This document shows positions 25,876-40,149 of a stretch of 64,000 bases of DNA, in pieces (within the stretch, counting starts at the first letter, position 1; each line of letters begins with the position of its first letter). Position numbers and translations under genes: made by a program. The stretch comes from Streptomyces sp. NBC_00490 (lineage in GTDB: Bacteria; Actinomycetota; Actinomycetes; Streptomycetales; Streptomycetaceae). The notes under the pieces were generated by a model. The model saw nothing but the letters and a program-made list of their open reading frames with translations. It was not told the DNA's origin and did no database searches. Location: contig NZ_CP107869.1 in the NCBI RefSeq assembly GCF_036013645.1, positions 6,820,001 through 6,884,000 of the forward strand. Reading direction: 5' to 3'.

Positions 25876-26543
25876 CGGCCCCTGACGCGGGGCGTGGCAT
25901 ATGGGACCCGGAGGAGACGCGGACCTTCACAGGGCTCCCGCGTGACACCTTCCGCATCCTCCACGTCAGCACCGGCAACGTGTGCCGCTCGCCGATCACC
26001 GAGCGGCTGACCCGCCATGCCCTGGCGGACCGGCTCGGCGACCCGCTGTGGGGCGGGCTCGTCGTGGAGAGCGCGGGGACCTGGGGCCATGAGGGCGCGC
26101 CCATGGAGGCCAACGCGGAGGCCGTGCTGGCCGACTTCGGCGCGGACGCGACCGGCTTCACGGGCCGCGAACTCCTCGACGAGCACGTCATCATGGCCGA
26201 CCTCGTCCTCACCGCCACCCGCGACCACCGTCAGCAGGTCATCTCGATGGGCCACTCGGCGGGTCTGCGCACCTTCACCCTGAAGGAGTTCACCCGCCTG
26301 GTCCGCGCGATAGACCCGACCACGCTGCCTCCCCTGGAGGACGGCGTGGTGGCCCGCGCCCGCGCCCTGGTCCGCGCCGCGGCGGCTCTACGCGGGTGGC
26401 TCCTGGCCCCGACGGCAGAGGCGGACGAGGTGTACGACCCCTACGGCGCCCCCCTGCCGTTCTTCCGGTCGATCGGGGACGAGATACATCAGGCGGTGGA
26501 TCCTGTCGTCACCGCGCTGACGGGCGTGCCTGCCCGGATGTGA
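25872..26543 (+). CDS. Low-molecular-weight phosphatase-like protein lacking the catalytic Cys
   Basis: A 223-residue member of the LMW protein-tyrosine phosphatase fold. The P-loop, normally CxGN(I/V)CRSP, reads here STGNVCRSP: Ser33 replaces the nucleophilic Cys, while the second Cys and the Arg remain. DPTTLPP may correspond to the general-acid loop. It may bind phospho-ligands without hydrolysis. TTG 25872 overlaps the tsaC stop (TTGA). The last 34 codons are duplicated just downstream. I recall the same Ser in Streptomyces homologues, so this is probably not a sequencing error. Confidence 0.7.
   Translation: MTAPDAGRGIWDPEETRTFTGLPRDTFRILHVSTGNVCRSPITERLTRHALADRLGDPLWGGLVVESAGTWGHEGAPMEANAEAVLADFGADATGFTGRELLDEHVIMADLVLTATRDHRQQVISMGHSAGLRTFTLKEFTRLVRAIDPTTLPPLEDGVVARARALVRAAAALRGWLLAPTAEADEVYDPYGAPLPFFRSIGDEIHQAVDPVVTALTGVPARM
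26442..26543 (+). repeat. 102-bp partial duplication, copy 1 (3' end of the phosphatase-like gene)
   Basis: Aligns with 26594-26695 at an offset of 152. By eye 91 of 102 bases match, with no gaps. This copy encodes YGAPLPFFRSIGDEIHQAVD and the following 13 residues up to the stop. Confidence 0.85.
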
Positions 26544-26593
26544 CGCGGCGGGGGGTGAGCCGGTCGACGGAGTCCGTCGGGGAACGGGTCCCG

Positions 26594-26695
26594 TACGGCG
26601 CCCCGCTGCCGTTCTTCCGGTCGGTCGGGGACGAGATACATCAGGCGGTGGATCCTGTCGTCACTGCGCTCACCGGAGTAGCCGCCAGGACGTGA
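26594..26695 (+). pseudogene. 102-bp partial duplication, copy 2 (orphan C-terminal fragment)
   Basis: Contains the same reading frame, YGAPLPFFRSVGDEIHQAVD to a TGA stop, without the upstream part of the gene. Substitutions are mostly synonymous or mild. No start codon with a ribosome binding site precedes it closely. It is best read as a remnant of a tandem duplication. Confidence 0.7.
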
Positions 26696-26764
26696 CGACC
26701 GAGCACCTCACCGGTCCCGGGCCTACATTGGACGTACGTCACCGTCGACGCCCCGGAGTCCACC

Positions 26765-28006
26765 ATGTCGGTCACCCATGCCCCCGAGACCGCCGACATC
26801 CTGCGGCGGCAGGATCCCGAGCTGGCCGAGATCCTGCTCGGTGAGCTCGCGCGCCAGTCGACGTCGTTGCAGCTGATCGCCGCCGAGAACTTCTGCTCGC
26901 CGGCCGTGCTGGCCGCGATGGGGTCGCCGCTGGCGAACAAGTACGCCGAGGGGTACCCCGGTGCCCGGCACCACGGCGGCTGCGAGATCGTCGACGTCGC
27001 CGAGCGGATCGCCGTGGACCGCGCCAAGGCCCTCTTCGGCGCCGAACACGCCAACGTGCAGGCCCATTCGGGGTCGTCGGCCGTGCTGGCCGCCTACGCC
27101 GCGCTCCTGCGCCCCGGGGACACCGTCCTCGCCCTCGGCCTGCCCTACGGCGGTCACCTCACCCACGGTTCGCCCGCCAACTTCTCCGGCCGCTGGTTCG
27201 ACTTCGTGCCCTACGGCGTCGACGCGGAGACCGGGCTCATCGACTACGACCAGGTCCGCACGCTCGCCCGTCAGCACCGGCCCAAGGCCATCGTGTGCGG
27301 CTCCATCGCCTACCCCCGGCACATCGACTACGCCTTCTTCCGCGAGGTCGCCGACGAGGTCGGGGCGTATCTCATCGCCGACGCCGCCCACCCCATCGGG
27401 CTCGTCGCCGGGGGAGCGGCGCCCAGTCCGGTGCCGTACGCCGACGTCGTCTGCGCCACCACGCACAAGGTGCTGCGCGGACCCCGCGGCGGCATGATCC
27501 TGTGCGGCGCCGATCTGGCCGAACGGGTCGACCGGGCCGTCTTCCCGTTCACGCAGGGCGGCGCGCAGATGCACACCATCGCCGCCAAGGCCGTCGCGTT
27601 CGGCGAGGCGGCAACACCTGCCTTCGCGGCGTACGCCCATCAGGTGGTCGCCAATGCGCGGGTTCTCGCGGCGGGGCTGGCCGCCGAGGGGCTCGTCGTC
27701 ACCACGGGCGGGACCGACACCCATCTGGTCACCGCCGATCCGGCCCCGCTCGGCGTCGACGGGCGGACCGCGAAGGGCCGGCTCGTGGCGGCCGGCATGG
27801 TGCTCGACTGCTGTGCGCTGCCGCACGCGGACGCCCGCGGCCTGCGCCTGGGAACGGCCGCCGTGACCACCCAGGGCATGGGGGAGGCGCAGATGGAGCG
27901 GATCGCCGTACTGCTCGCGGGGGTGCTCAGAGGTGAGGCCGAGACGCAGAAGGCACGTGAAGAAGTCCGGGATCTGGTCGGGGGATTTCCGCCGTATCCG
28001 GCCTGA
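26765..28006 (+). CDS. glyA: Serine hydroxymethyltransferase
   Basis: A 413-residue PLP enzyme interconverting serine and glycine with tetrahydrofolate. The PLP Lys235 lies in TTHKVLRGPRGG; ENFCSPAV and YAEGYPGARHHGG are family motifs. Streptomyces genomes usually carry more than one SHMT gene, and this is the copy beside the prfA-atp region. ATG 26765 has only a weak site (ccggag). Confidence 0.9.
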   Translation: MSVTHAPETADILRRQDPELAEILLGELARQSTSLQLIAAENFCSPAVLAAMGSPLANKYAEGYPGARHHGGCEIVDVAERIAVDRAKALFGAEHANVQAHSGSSAVLAAYAALLRPGDTVLALGLPYGGHLTHGSPANFSGRWFDFVPYGVDAETGLIDYDQVRTLARQHRPKAIVCGSIAYPRHIDYAFFREVADEVGAYLIADAAHPIGLVAGGAAPSPVPYADVVCATTHKVLRGPRGGMILCGADLAERVDRAVFPFTQGGAQMHTIAAKAVAFGEAATPAFAAYAHQVVANARVLAAGLAAEGLVVTTGGTDTHLVTADPAPLGVDGRTAKGRLVAAGMVLDCCALPHADARGLRLGTAAVTTQGMGEAQMERIAVLLAGVLRGEAETQKAREEVRDLVGGFPPYPA

Positions 28007-28135
28007 GCGGGGGTACGCGTTCCGAGGTGCACAGCCACTCGTGCAACCATCGTCGCTACCCGAAAGTCCCCATCCATATGCGTCCATCGCTAGGGTGTGG
28101 GGCTGAGATGGCCAGCGAGACCTGTGGGGAAGCCC

Positions 28136-29476
28136 GTGCGTGAATACCTGCTGACGCTCTGCATCACGGCCGCGGTGACGTATCTGCTGACAGGGCCGGT
28201 ACGTAAGTTCGCGATCGTGGCCGGAGCGATGCCGGAGATCAGGGCCCGTGACGTGCACCGGGAACCGACTCCGCGGCTCGGCGGTATCGCCATGTTCTTC
28301 GGCCTGTGCGCGGGCCTGCTGGTCGCCGACCACCTCACCAACCTCAGCCAGGTCTTCGACAAGTCGAACGAGCCCAGAGCGCTGCTCAGCGGCGCCGCGC
28401 TGATCTGGCTGATCGGCGTCCTGGACGACAAGTTCGAGATCGACGCCCTGATCAAGCTGGGCGGCCAGATGATCGCCGCCGGCGTCATGGTCATGCAGGG
28501 TCTGACGATCCTGTGGCTGCCGATCCCCACGGTGGGCAATGTCGCGCTGACCCAGTGGCAGGGCACCCTGCTGACGGTGGCGCTCGTCGTCATCACCATC
28601 AACGCGGTCAACTTCGTCGACGGTCTCGACGGCCTCGCGGCGGGCATGGTGTGCATCGCGTCGGTGGCGTTCTTCCTCTACGCCTACCGCGTCTGGGTGT
28701 CGTACGGCATCGAGGCCGCCGCCCCGGCCACGCTGTTCTCGGCGATCCTGATGGGCATGTGCCTGGGCTTCCTGCCGCACAACATGCATCCCGCGCGGAT
28801 CTTCATGGGCGACTCCGGCTCCATGCTGATCGGTCTGGTGCTGGCCGCGGGCGCGATCTCCATCACCGGCCAGGTCGACCCCGACGCGTTGAAGCTGTTC
28901 GCCGGGTCCGAGAAGGCGGCCGTGCACCAGACGGTCCCGGTCTACATCCCGCTGCTGCTGCCGCTGACCATCATCGCGATCCCGGCGGCGGACCTGATCC
29001 TGGCGATCGTGCGCCGCACCTGGCGCGGTCAGTCGCCGTTCGCCGCCGACCGCGGGCATCTGCACCACCGGCTCCTGGAGATCGGGCACTCGCACAGCCG
29101 CGCGGTGCTGATCATGTACTTCTGGTCGGCGCTGATCGCGTTCGGCGCGCTCGCGTACTCCGTGAACTCCGCGTCCATGTGGATCGTCCTGAGCGTGGTG
29201 TTCCTCTCCGCGATCGGCCTCCTGCTCCTGCTGCTGCCGCGCTTCACGCCGCGCGCCCCGAGGTGGGCGCAGGCCTTCCTGCCGCCGCGCTACCGCCGTC
29301 GCAGGGCCGTTGCGGAATCCACGCCGGTCGCCGAACCGGCCGCCGCGGCAGGGGAGTCGGAGGAGGACGAGGAGCGCGCTCCGGTCGCCGTCGGGGTGTC
29401 CGGCGTCAACGGCGCGACCGCGCTCGGCGCCCGTTCGCGCTTCCTGGACAGGCGGAAAGCCGGAACGTCGCGCTGA
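28136..29476 (+). CDS. WecA/MraY-family undecaprenyl-phosphate sugar-1-phosphate transferase
   Basis: A 446-residue polytopic membrane enzyme that transfers a sugar-1-phosphate (probably GlcNAc-1-P) from UDP to undecaprenyl phosphate, starting a wall polymer. Motifs seen: TPRLGGIAMF, INAVNFVDGLDGLAAG, FMGDSGSM and DRGHLHHRLL. About ten hydrophobic segments are visible. The last 75 residues are charged and cytoplasmic. GTG 28136 starts the first helix. In actinobacteria this gene precedes atpI. Confidence 0.88.
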   Translation: MREYLLTLCITAAVTYLLTGPVRKFAIVAGAMPEIRARDVHREPTPRLGGIAMFFGLCAGLLVADHLTNLSQVFDKSNEPRALLSGAALIWLIGVLDDKFEIDALIKLGGQMIAAGVMVMQGLTILWLPIPTVGNVALTQWQGTLLTVALVVITINAVNFVDGLDGLAAGMVCIASVAFFLYAYRVWVSYGIEAAAPATLFSAILMGMCLGFLPHNMHPARIFMGDSGSMLIGLVLAAGAISITGQVDPDALKLFAGSEKAAVHQTVPVYIPLLLPLTIIAIPAADLILAIVRRTWRGQSPFAADRGHLHHRLLEIGHSHSRAVLIMYFWSALIAFGALAYSVNSASMWIVLSVVFLSAIGLLLLLLPRFTPRAPRWAQAFLPPRYRRRRAVAESTPVAEPAAAAGESEEDEERAPVAVGVSGVNGATALGARSRFLDRRKAGTSR

Positions 29477-29788
29477 CGCGGCAAGGTAAGAATCTGACGA
29501 GAGCATTGCCAAGTCGTGGGAGTGGGTTGGGGATGCAAAGCGCCCCAATACCAGACAAATGGGCGGCGTTTTTGCACAGACGCGCACTGTCACTCTCATG
29601 TGTGACACCGAGCACACCCACCAGGTAAAGACCTCATCAAATAGTTTGTGATACGGTTCACGAGAACCCCGGGTAGAGCCGAAGGACCGTAGTGCGACGG
29701 TCCGTTGGTGTGAGGTCCACCCTCGGCCCGGGACTACGCTCGTCCATGACGACACCCCTTCCCCCACCGTGAAAGCGGAGTTGCCGCC
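29477..29788. other. Promoter region of the atp operon
   Basis: 312 bp without a gene. It holds a near-consensus Rex operator (29646-29663) and an inverted repeat tgtcac-N8-gtgaca (29588-29607). No clear hairpin terminator for the wecA-type gene was found. Confidence 0.6.
29646..29663. promoter_or_regulatory. Rex operator upstream of atpI
   Basis: ttgtgat-acgg-ttcacga differs at two positions from the Rex consensus TTGTGAAnnnnTTCACAA. Rex senses the NADH/NAD+ ratio and represses respiratory genes in Streptomyces; I recall the atp operon among its targets. The site lies about 125 bp before atpI. Confidence 0.7.
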
Positions 29789-30220
29789 ATGCCGTCCAAC
29801 GACGTCCGGACCCTGCTCCAGGCTGCTGTGCCCACAGCCGCCGCCGGAGCTGTTGCTGTCGTCGTCAGCGGAGTGGTCGCAGGCGGCAAGGGGGCGATCG
29901 GGGCGGCGGTCGCGACACTGCTCGTGATTCTGTTCATGGGGCTCGGGTTCTACGTCCTGCAGCGCACTGCCAAATCGCTTCCGCATCTGTTCCAGATGAT
30001 GGGGCTGATGCTGTACGCGGCGCAGATCCTGCTGCTGTTCATCTTCCTGTCCATGTTCAAGGACACCACCTTGTTCAACCCCCGTGCCTTCGCGATCACG
30101 CTCCTCGCCGGCACGCTCGTGTGGATCGCCGCGCAGACGCGCGCCCACATGAAGGCCAAGATCCTCTACGTCGAACCTGATTCGGGTGACAAGCCCGAAA
30201 AGACAGGGCACTCGTCGTGA
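29789..30220 (+). CDS. atpI: ATP synthase accessory protein I
   Basis: A 143-residue membrane protein with four hydrophobic segments, the first gene of the atp operon. AtpI helps assemble the c-ring and is dispensable in some bacteria. The C-terminus is charged (VEPDSGDKPEKTGHSS). ATG 29789; an imperfect gcggag site lies upstream. Confidence 0.85.
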   Translation: MPSNDVRTLLQAAVPTAAAGAVAVVVSGVVAGGKGAIGAAVATLLVILFMGLGFYVLQRTAKSLPHLFQMMGLMLYAAQILLLFIFLSMFKDTTLFNPRAFAITLLAGTLVWIAAQTRAHMKAKILYVEPDSGDKPEKTGHSS

Positions 30221-30445
30221 GAGGTAGGGCCGGGATAAGGGCGCTCGGGAGACCCTGCTATCGTCCGGTGCCAACTGCGGCATCGCGGGCGCGGGCATCT
30301 GAGCTGACGCCTGCTCAATCGCGAGGCTTGATGCCCCCCAGCCGCCCCCACATCCGTAAGACCTGTCCGGTGCCGACCAGCGGCTGCGTGCCGCGCCGAC
30401 ACAACGAGGTAGCCGTACCCATGCGTCACGCCGAAGGAGCCCGTG

Positions 30446-31574
<1,129 letters not shown>

Positions 31575-31615
31575 TCGAAACCTGACGAGCCAACCTTTCC
31601 ACGAAAGGCACTGAT

Positions 31616-32164
31616 GTGATCGCCAACCTGGTACAGCTGGCGGCCGAGGAAGAGCAGAACCCGCTCATTCCTCCGGGCCCCGAGCTGCTCGTCGGCACCA
31701 TCGCCTTCGCCATCGTGTTCTTCTTCTTCTGGAAGAAGCTGCTTCCGAACATCAACAAGGTTCTGGAAGAGCGCCGCGAGGCGATCGAAGGCGGAATCGA
31801 GAAGGCCGAGGCCGCGCAGGTCGAGGCCCAGAGCGTCCTTGAGCAGTACAAGGCTCAGCTCGCCGAGGCCCGGCACGAGGCCGCGCGTCTGCGCCAGGAG
31901 GCGCAGGAGCAGGGCGCCACGCTCATCGCCGAGATGCGCGCGGAAGGCCAGCGGCAGCGCGAGGAGATCGTCGCCGCCGGTCACGCGCAGCTCGAGGCCG
32001 ACCGCAAGGCCGCGTCCTCCGCGCTGCGCCAGGACGTCGGCAAGCTCGCCACCGACCTGGCCGGCAAGCTCGTCGGCGAGTCCCTCGAGGACCACGCCCG
32101 ACAGAGCCGCGTGATCGACCGCTTCCTCGACGAGCTCGAGGAGAAGGCCGAGGCCGCGCGATGA
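31616..32164 (+). CDS. atpF: ATP synthase subunit b
   Basis: A 182-residue stator subunit. One transmembrane helix (about 28-45: TIAFAIVFFFFWKKLLP) is followed by a long charged coiled coil rich in Ala, Glu and Arg. GTG 31616 follows gaaagg. The stop overlaps the start of atpH (ATGA). Confidence 0.93.
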   Translation: MIANLVQLAAEEEQNPLIPPGPELLVGTIAFAIVFFFFWKKLLPNINKVLEERREAIEGGIEKAEAAQVEAQSVLEQYKAQLAEARHEAARLRQEAQEQGATLIAEMRAEGQRQREEIVAAGHAQLEADRKAASSALRQDVGKLATDLAGKLVGESLEDHARQSRVIDRFLDELEEKAEAAR

Positions 32165-32976
32165 ACGGAGCGAGCCGCGAGGCCCTGGCAGCCGCACGTG
32201 AGCGTCTCGACGCGCTGACGGACAACACGTCCGTGAACGTCGGCACGCTCGCCGGGGAGCTGGCCGCCGTCACCACGCTGCTCGACCGCGAGGTGTCGCT
32301 GCGTCGGGTCCTCACCGACCCGGCGCAGGCCGGCGAGGGCAAGGCCGACCTGGCCCGGCGCCTCCTCGGTGGCCAGGTGGGCGGCGAGGCCGCCGATCTG
32401 GTGTCCGGCATGGTGCGTTCCCGCTGGTCGCAGTCGCGTGACCTCGCGGACGCCCTGGAGGAGCTGGCGAACCTCGCCGACCTCACCGCCGCGCAGCAGA
32501 CGGGCGCGCTCGACGACGTCGAGGACGAACTGTTCCGGTTCGGCCGGATCGTCTCTTCGAACACCGAGCTGCGTGCCGCGCTGACCGACCGCGCCGCGAC
32601 GGCGCCGGCCAAGGGCGAGCTGCTGCGCACTCTGCTCGGCGGCCGTGCGCACGCGACCACCGAGCGTCTGGTGACGCGTCTCGTCACCGCGCCGCGGGGA
32701 CGTAGCCTGGAGTCGGGACTGGAGTCCCTGTCCAAGCTCGCCGCCGAGCGCCGGAACCGACTGGTCGCCGTCGTCACCTCGGCGGTGCCGCTGAGCGACA
32801 CGCAGAAGCAGCGCCTGGGCGCCGCCCTCGCGAAGCTCTACGGCCACACGATGCACCTCAACATCGACGTGGACCCCGAGGTCCTCGGCGGGATCCGGGT
32901 GCAGGTCGGCGACGAGGTCATCAACGGCTCCCTCGCGGACCGTATCGAGGACGCCGGCCGCCGCCTGGCGGGCTGA
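32161..32976 (+). CDS. atpH: ATP synthase subunit delta
   Basis: A 271-residue stator subunit, longer than the roughly 180 residues of enterobacterial delta because of the N-terminal extension usual in actinobacteria. The conserved C-terminal end reads [20 protein letters not shown]. Translationally coupled to atpF. Confidence 0.92.
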   Translation: MNGASREALAAARERLDALTDNTSVNVGTLAGELAAVTTLLDREVSLRRVLTDPAQAGEGKADLARRLLGGQVGGEAADLVSGMVRSRWSQSRDLADALEELANLADLTAAQQTGALDDVEDELFRFGRIVSSNTELRAALTDRAATAPAKGELLRTLLGGRAHATTERLVTRLVTAPRGRSLESGLESLSKLAAERRNRLVAVVTSAVPLSDTQKQRLGAALAKLYGHTMHLNIDVDPEVLGGIRVQVGDEVINGSLADRIEDAGRRLAG

Positions 32977-33098
32977 GCAGCAACTTCATAAGCAGTACGT
33001 ACAGACGGCCCGGTTGGGCCGTGCAGAGGATTCCTGGGGGTCGCCCCCAGACCCCCAAGTTGAAACTTCGGGCCCAACAAGGAGAGCAGGGAACCCAG

Positions 33099-34691
33099 AT
33101 GGCGGAGCTCACGATCCGGCCGGAGGAGATCCGGGACGCGCTGGAGAACTTCGTCCAGTCGTACAAGCCGGACGCGGCCTCGCGCGAGGAGGTCGGTACG
33201 GTCACCCTTGCCGGCGACGGCATCGCGAAGGTCGAGGGTCTTCCCTCGGCCATGGCCAACGAACTGCTGAAGTTCGAGGACGGCACCCTCGGACTCGCGC
33301 TCAACCTGGAAGAGCGCGAGATCGGTACCGTCATCCTCGGCGAGTTCAGCGGCGTCGAGGAGGGCCAGCCGGTCACCCGCACCGGCGAGGTCCTGTCCGT
33401 CGCGGTGGGCGAGGGCTACCTCGGCCGCGTCGTCGACCCGCTCGGCAACCCGATCGACGGCCTCGGCGAGATCGAGACCAGCGGTCGTCGCGCCCTTGAG
33501 CTGCAGGCTCCGGGCGTCATGGCCCGTAAGTCGGTGCACGAGCCGATGGAGACCGGCTACAAGGCCGTCGACGCGATGACCCCGATCGGCCGTGGCCAGC
33601 GTCAGCTGATCATCGGTGACCGTCAGACCGGCAAGACCGCCCTGGCTGTCGACACGATCATCAACCAGCGTGACAACTGGCGCTCCGGCGACCCGAAGAA
33701 GCAGGTCCGCTGCGTCTACGTCGCCATCGGCCAGAAGGGCTCGACCATCGCCTCCGTGCGTGGCGCCCTCGACGAGGCCGGCGCGCTGGAGTACACGACC
33801 ATCGTCGCCGCCCCGGCGTCCGACCCGGCCGGCTTCAAGTACCTGGCGCCGTACACCGGTTCGGCCATCGGTCAGCAGTGGATGTACGAGGGCAAGCACG
33901 TCCTCATCATCTTCGACGACCTCTCGAAGCAGGCCGACGCCTACCGCGCCGTGTCCCTGCTGCTGCGCCGCCCGCCGGGCCGTGAGGCCTACCCGGGTGA
34001 CGTCTTCTACCTGCACTCCCGTCTGCTGGAGCGCTGCGCGAAGCTCTCCGACGACCTGGGCGCCGGTTCGATGACGGGTCTGCCGATCGTCGAGACCAAG
34101 GCGAACGACGTGTCGGCGTTCATCCCGACCAACGTCATCTCCATCACCGACGGCCAGTGCTTCCTGGAGTCGGACCTGTTCAACGCCGGTCAGCGCCCCG
34201 CGCTGAACGTCGGTATCTCCGTCTCCCGAGTCGGTGGTTCCGCGCAGCACAAGGCGATGAAGCAGGTCTCGGGCCGTCTGCGCCTCGACCTCGCCCAGTA
34301 CCGCGAGCTGGAGGCGTTCGCCGCCTTCGGTTCCGACCTGGACGCCGCGTCGAAGTCGCAGCTGGAGCGCGGTCAGCGGCTGGTCGAGCTGCTCAAGCAG
34401 GCTCAGTACCAGCCGATGCCGACCGAGGACCAGGTCGTCTCCGTGTGGGCCGGTACCACCGGCAAGATGGACGACGTCCCGGTCAACGACATCCGCCGCT
34501 TCGAGAAGGAGCTCCTGGAGTACCTGCACCGCAAGGAGCAGGGCCTCATGACCTCCATCAAGGAGGGCGGCAAGATGTCGGACGACACGCTCACCGCCAT
34601 CGCCGACGGCATCGCGGACTTCAAGAAGCAGTTCGAGACCTCGGACGGCAAGCTTCTCGGCGAAGACGCGCCGGCCGCCGCGGCCAAGTGA
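33099..34691 (+). CDS. atpA: ATP synthase subunit alpha
   Basis: A 530-residue regulatory nucleotide-binding subunit of F1. Walker A GDRQTGKT is at 173-180; Walker B is [26 protein letters not shown] matches actinobacterial alpha subunits. The frame is open from 33021, but ATG 33099 follows aaggaga. The 122-bp gap from atpH contains GC-rich inverted sequence (gggggtcgcccccagaccccc). Confidence 0.95.
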   Translation: MAELTIRPEEIRDALENFVQSYKPDAASREEVGTVTLAGDGIAKVEGLPSAMANELLKFEDGTLGLALNLEEREIGTVILGEFSGVEEGQPVTRTGEVLSVAVGEGYLGRVVDPLGNPIDGLGEIETSGRRALELQAPGVMARKSVHEPMETGYKAVDAMTPIGRGQRQLIIGDRQTGKTALAVDTIINQRDNWRSGDPKKQVRCVYVAIGQKGSTIASVRGALDEAGALEYTTIVAAPASDPAGFKYLAPYTGSAIGQQWMYEGKHVLIIFDDLSKQADAYRAVSLLLRRPPGREAYPGDVFYLHSRLLERCAKLSDDLGAGSMTGLPIVETKANDVSAFIPTNVISITDGQCFLESDLFNAGQRPALNVGISVSRVGGSAQHKAMKQVSGRLRLDLAQYRELEAFAAFGSDLDAASKSQLERGQRLVELLKQAQYQPMPTEDQVVSVWAGTTGKMDDVPVNDIRRFEKELLEYLHRKEQGLMTSIKEGGKMSDDTLTAIADGIADFKKQFETSDGKLLGEDAPAAAAK

Positions 34692-34711
34692 CGACGGAAG
34701 GGACCTGACTC

Positions 34712-37065
<2,354 letters not shown>

Positions 37066-37102
37066 ACTCGGACCTGAAGAGTCCTGAGCTCTGAGTTCGA
37101 CT

Positions 37103-37133
37103 GAGGGGGCGGGGCACGTCCCGCCCCCTCTTT
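37103..37133 (+). terminator. Terminator-like hairpin between atpD and atpC
   Basis: A perfect 11-bp stem (gagggggcggg, 37103-37113, with 37120-37130), loop gcacgt, followed by ttt. It lies inside the operon, so it probably acts as partial termination or as an RNA stability element. Confidence 0.65.
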
Positions 37134-37197
37134 CACGCCTACTAGACTTGTAACCAACACCCGGCCGAACCGCCGGGTGGTGACCCGAGGAGCCACC

Positions 37198-37572
37198 TTG
37201 GCTGCTGAGCTGCACGTCGCGCTGGTCGCGGCCGACCGAGAGGTCTGGTCCGGCGAGGCCACCCTGGTCGTCGCGCGCACCACGTCCGGCGACATCGGCG
37301 TCATGCCCGGTCACCAGCCGCTGCTCGGTGTGCTGGAGTCGGGCCCGGTGACCATCCGTACGAGTGATGGTGGAACGGTCGTCGCCGCGGTGCACGGCGG
37401 TTTCATCTCGTTCGCGGACAACAAGCTGTCGCTGCTGGCCGAGATCGCCGAGCTGTCGGACGAGATCGACGTCCAGCGCGCGGAACGCGAGCTGGAGCGG
37501 GCGAAGGCGGAGGGTGACGCCGCCGCCGAGCGTCGCGCGGACGTACGGATCCGTGCGGCGGCGACGCGCTAG
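37198..37572 (+). CDS. atpC: ATP synthase subunit epsilon
   Basis: A 124-residue F1 subunit: an N-terminal beta barrel (VALVAADREVWSGEATLVV, GDIGVMPGHQPLL) and a C-terminal two-helix inhibitory domain that is short here. TTG start at 37198 after gagga; the in-frame GTG 37177 would add residues not seen in the family. Confidence 0.92.
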   Translation: MAAELHVALVAADREVWSGEATLVVARTTSGDIGVMPGHQPLLGVLESGPVTIRTSDGGTVVAAVHGGFISFADNKLSLLAEIAELSDEIDVQRAERELERAKAEGDAAAERRADVRIRAAATR

Positions 37573-37597
37573 TCGGCGCGTCACGCCTATGACGTCA

Positions 37598-37645
37598 CTC
37601 AGCCGCGGCTGGGACCGGAGCAATCCGGCCCTGGTCGCGGCTGAG
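37598..37645 (+). terminator. Large hairpin after the atp operon
   Basis: Outer stem ctcagccgcg (37598-37607) with 37636-37645; an inner arm ccgga/tccgg is closed by gcaa. It lies 26 bp after the atpC stop. There is no U-tract. Confidence 0.6.
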
Positions 37646-37701
37646 GCAAATGTGGATGTTTTTTCCATTCCGTTACCGAGTAGACGAGGAGGTCGGTGTC
37701 G

Positions 37702-38148
37702 ATGGCCCTCGCTCTGACTGTGTGCGGAATCGTCGTGGCACTTGTTGTGCTGGGACTGTTCGTCTTCGGCCTTCGTCGCAGACTCATCCAGCGCTCCGGC
37801 GGCACCTTCGACTGTTCGCTGCGCTGGGACGTCCCGGAGAAACCCGACACCAACGGCAAGGGCTGGAGCTACGGTGTCGCCCGCTACAACGGCGACCGCA
37901 TCGAGTGGTACCGCGTCTTCTCCTACGCCTACCGCCCGCGTCGCGTCCTGGAGCGCGCCGCGATCGAGGTCGCCGGGCGCCGGCTGCCGGAGGGCGAGGA
38001 GGAGCTGGCACTGCTCTCCGATGCCGTGATCCTGACCTGTCTGCACCGGGGCACGCGGCTGGAACTCGCCATGAGCGAAGACGCGCTGACCGGTTTCCTC
38101 GCGTGGCTGGAAGCAGCCCCGCCCGGTCAGCGCGTCAATGTCGCCTAG
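37702..38148 (+). CDS. DUF2550 membrane-anchored protein
   Basis: A 148-residue protein. One N-terminal transmembrane helix (about 2-24) is followed by a basic RRRLIQRSGG and a PH-like soluble domain (FDCSLRW, GDRIEWYRVFSYAYRP). The DUF2550 family is conserved in actinobacteria just after the atp operon; its function is unknown. I used ATG 37702, with aggagg 9 bp upstream; GTG 37696 is too close to the site. Confidence 0.8.
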   Translation: MALALTVCGIVVALVVLGLFVFGLRRRLIQRSGGTFDCSLRWDVPEKPDTNGKGWSYGVARYNGDRIEWYRVFSYAYRPRRVLERAAIEVAGRRLPEGEEELALLSDAVILTCLHRGTRLELAMSEDALTGFLAWLEAAPPGQRVNVA

Positions 38149-38173
38149 GTCCTACTGACGGTCGTCAGCCTGC

Positions 38174-40000
<1,827 letters not shown>

Positions 40001-40091
40001 GTAGCGCCTCCTTGTCTGATTTTTCGGGGCGCCTGAGCCCTTGGGGAGGGGTGTTGGGGCGCAACTGAGCCTTCACGCCCACGGTGCGGCG

Positions 40092-40120
40092 AGAATAGAA
40101 AGGTCTGGACCACGGGTCAA
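40092..40120 (-). promoter_or_regulatory. Promoter of the chitinase gene
   Basis: On the minus strand, ttgacc (-35, 40120-40115), a 17-bp spacer and tattct (-10, 40097-40092) match the housekeeping consensus well. The -35 lies between the two regulatory repeats and one repeat fills the spacer, so a bound repressor would block polymerase. Confidence 0.7.
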
Positions 40121-40134
40121 TAGGTCTGGACCAC
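40101..40134. promoter_or_regulatory. Twin DasR-type (dre) direct repeats
   Basis: aggtctggaccac occurs at 40101-40113 and 40122-40134, 21 bp apart (two helical turns). The core tggtccagacc matches the dre consensus of DasR, the GlcNAc-responsive regulator, and the 12-bp direct repeats known from Streptomyces chitinase promoters. Confidence 0.8.
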
Positions 40135-40149
40135 TCAGTATGCGATCGC

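Noticed and set aside
29588..29607. Crp-type site in the atp promoter
   Set aside because: The inverted repeat has gtcac and gtgac in the opposite order from the usual Crp half-sites, so I list it only as an unassigned repeat.
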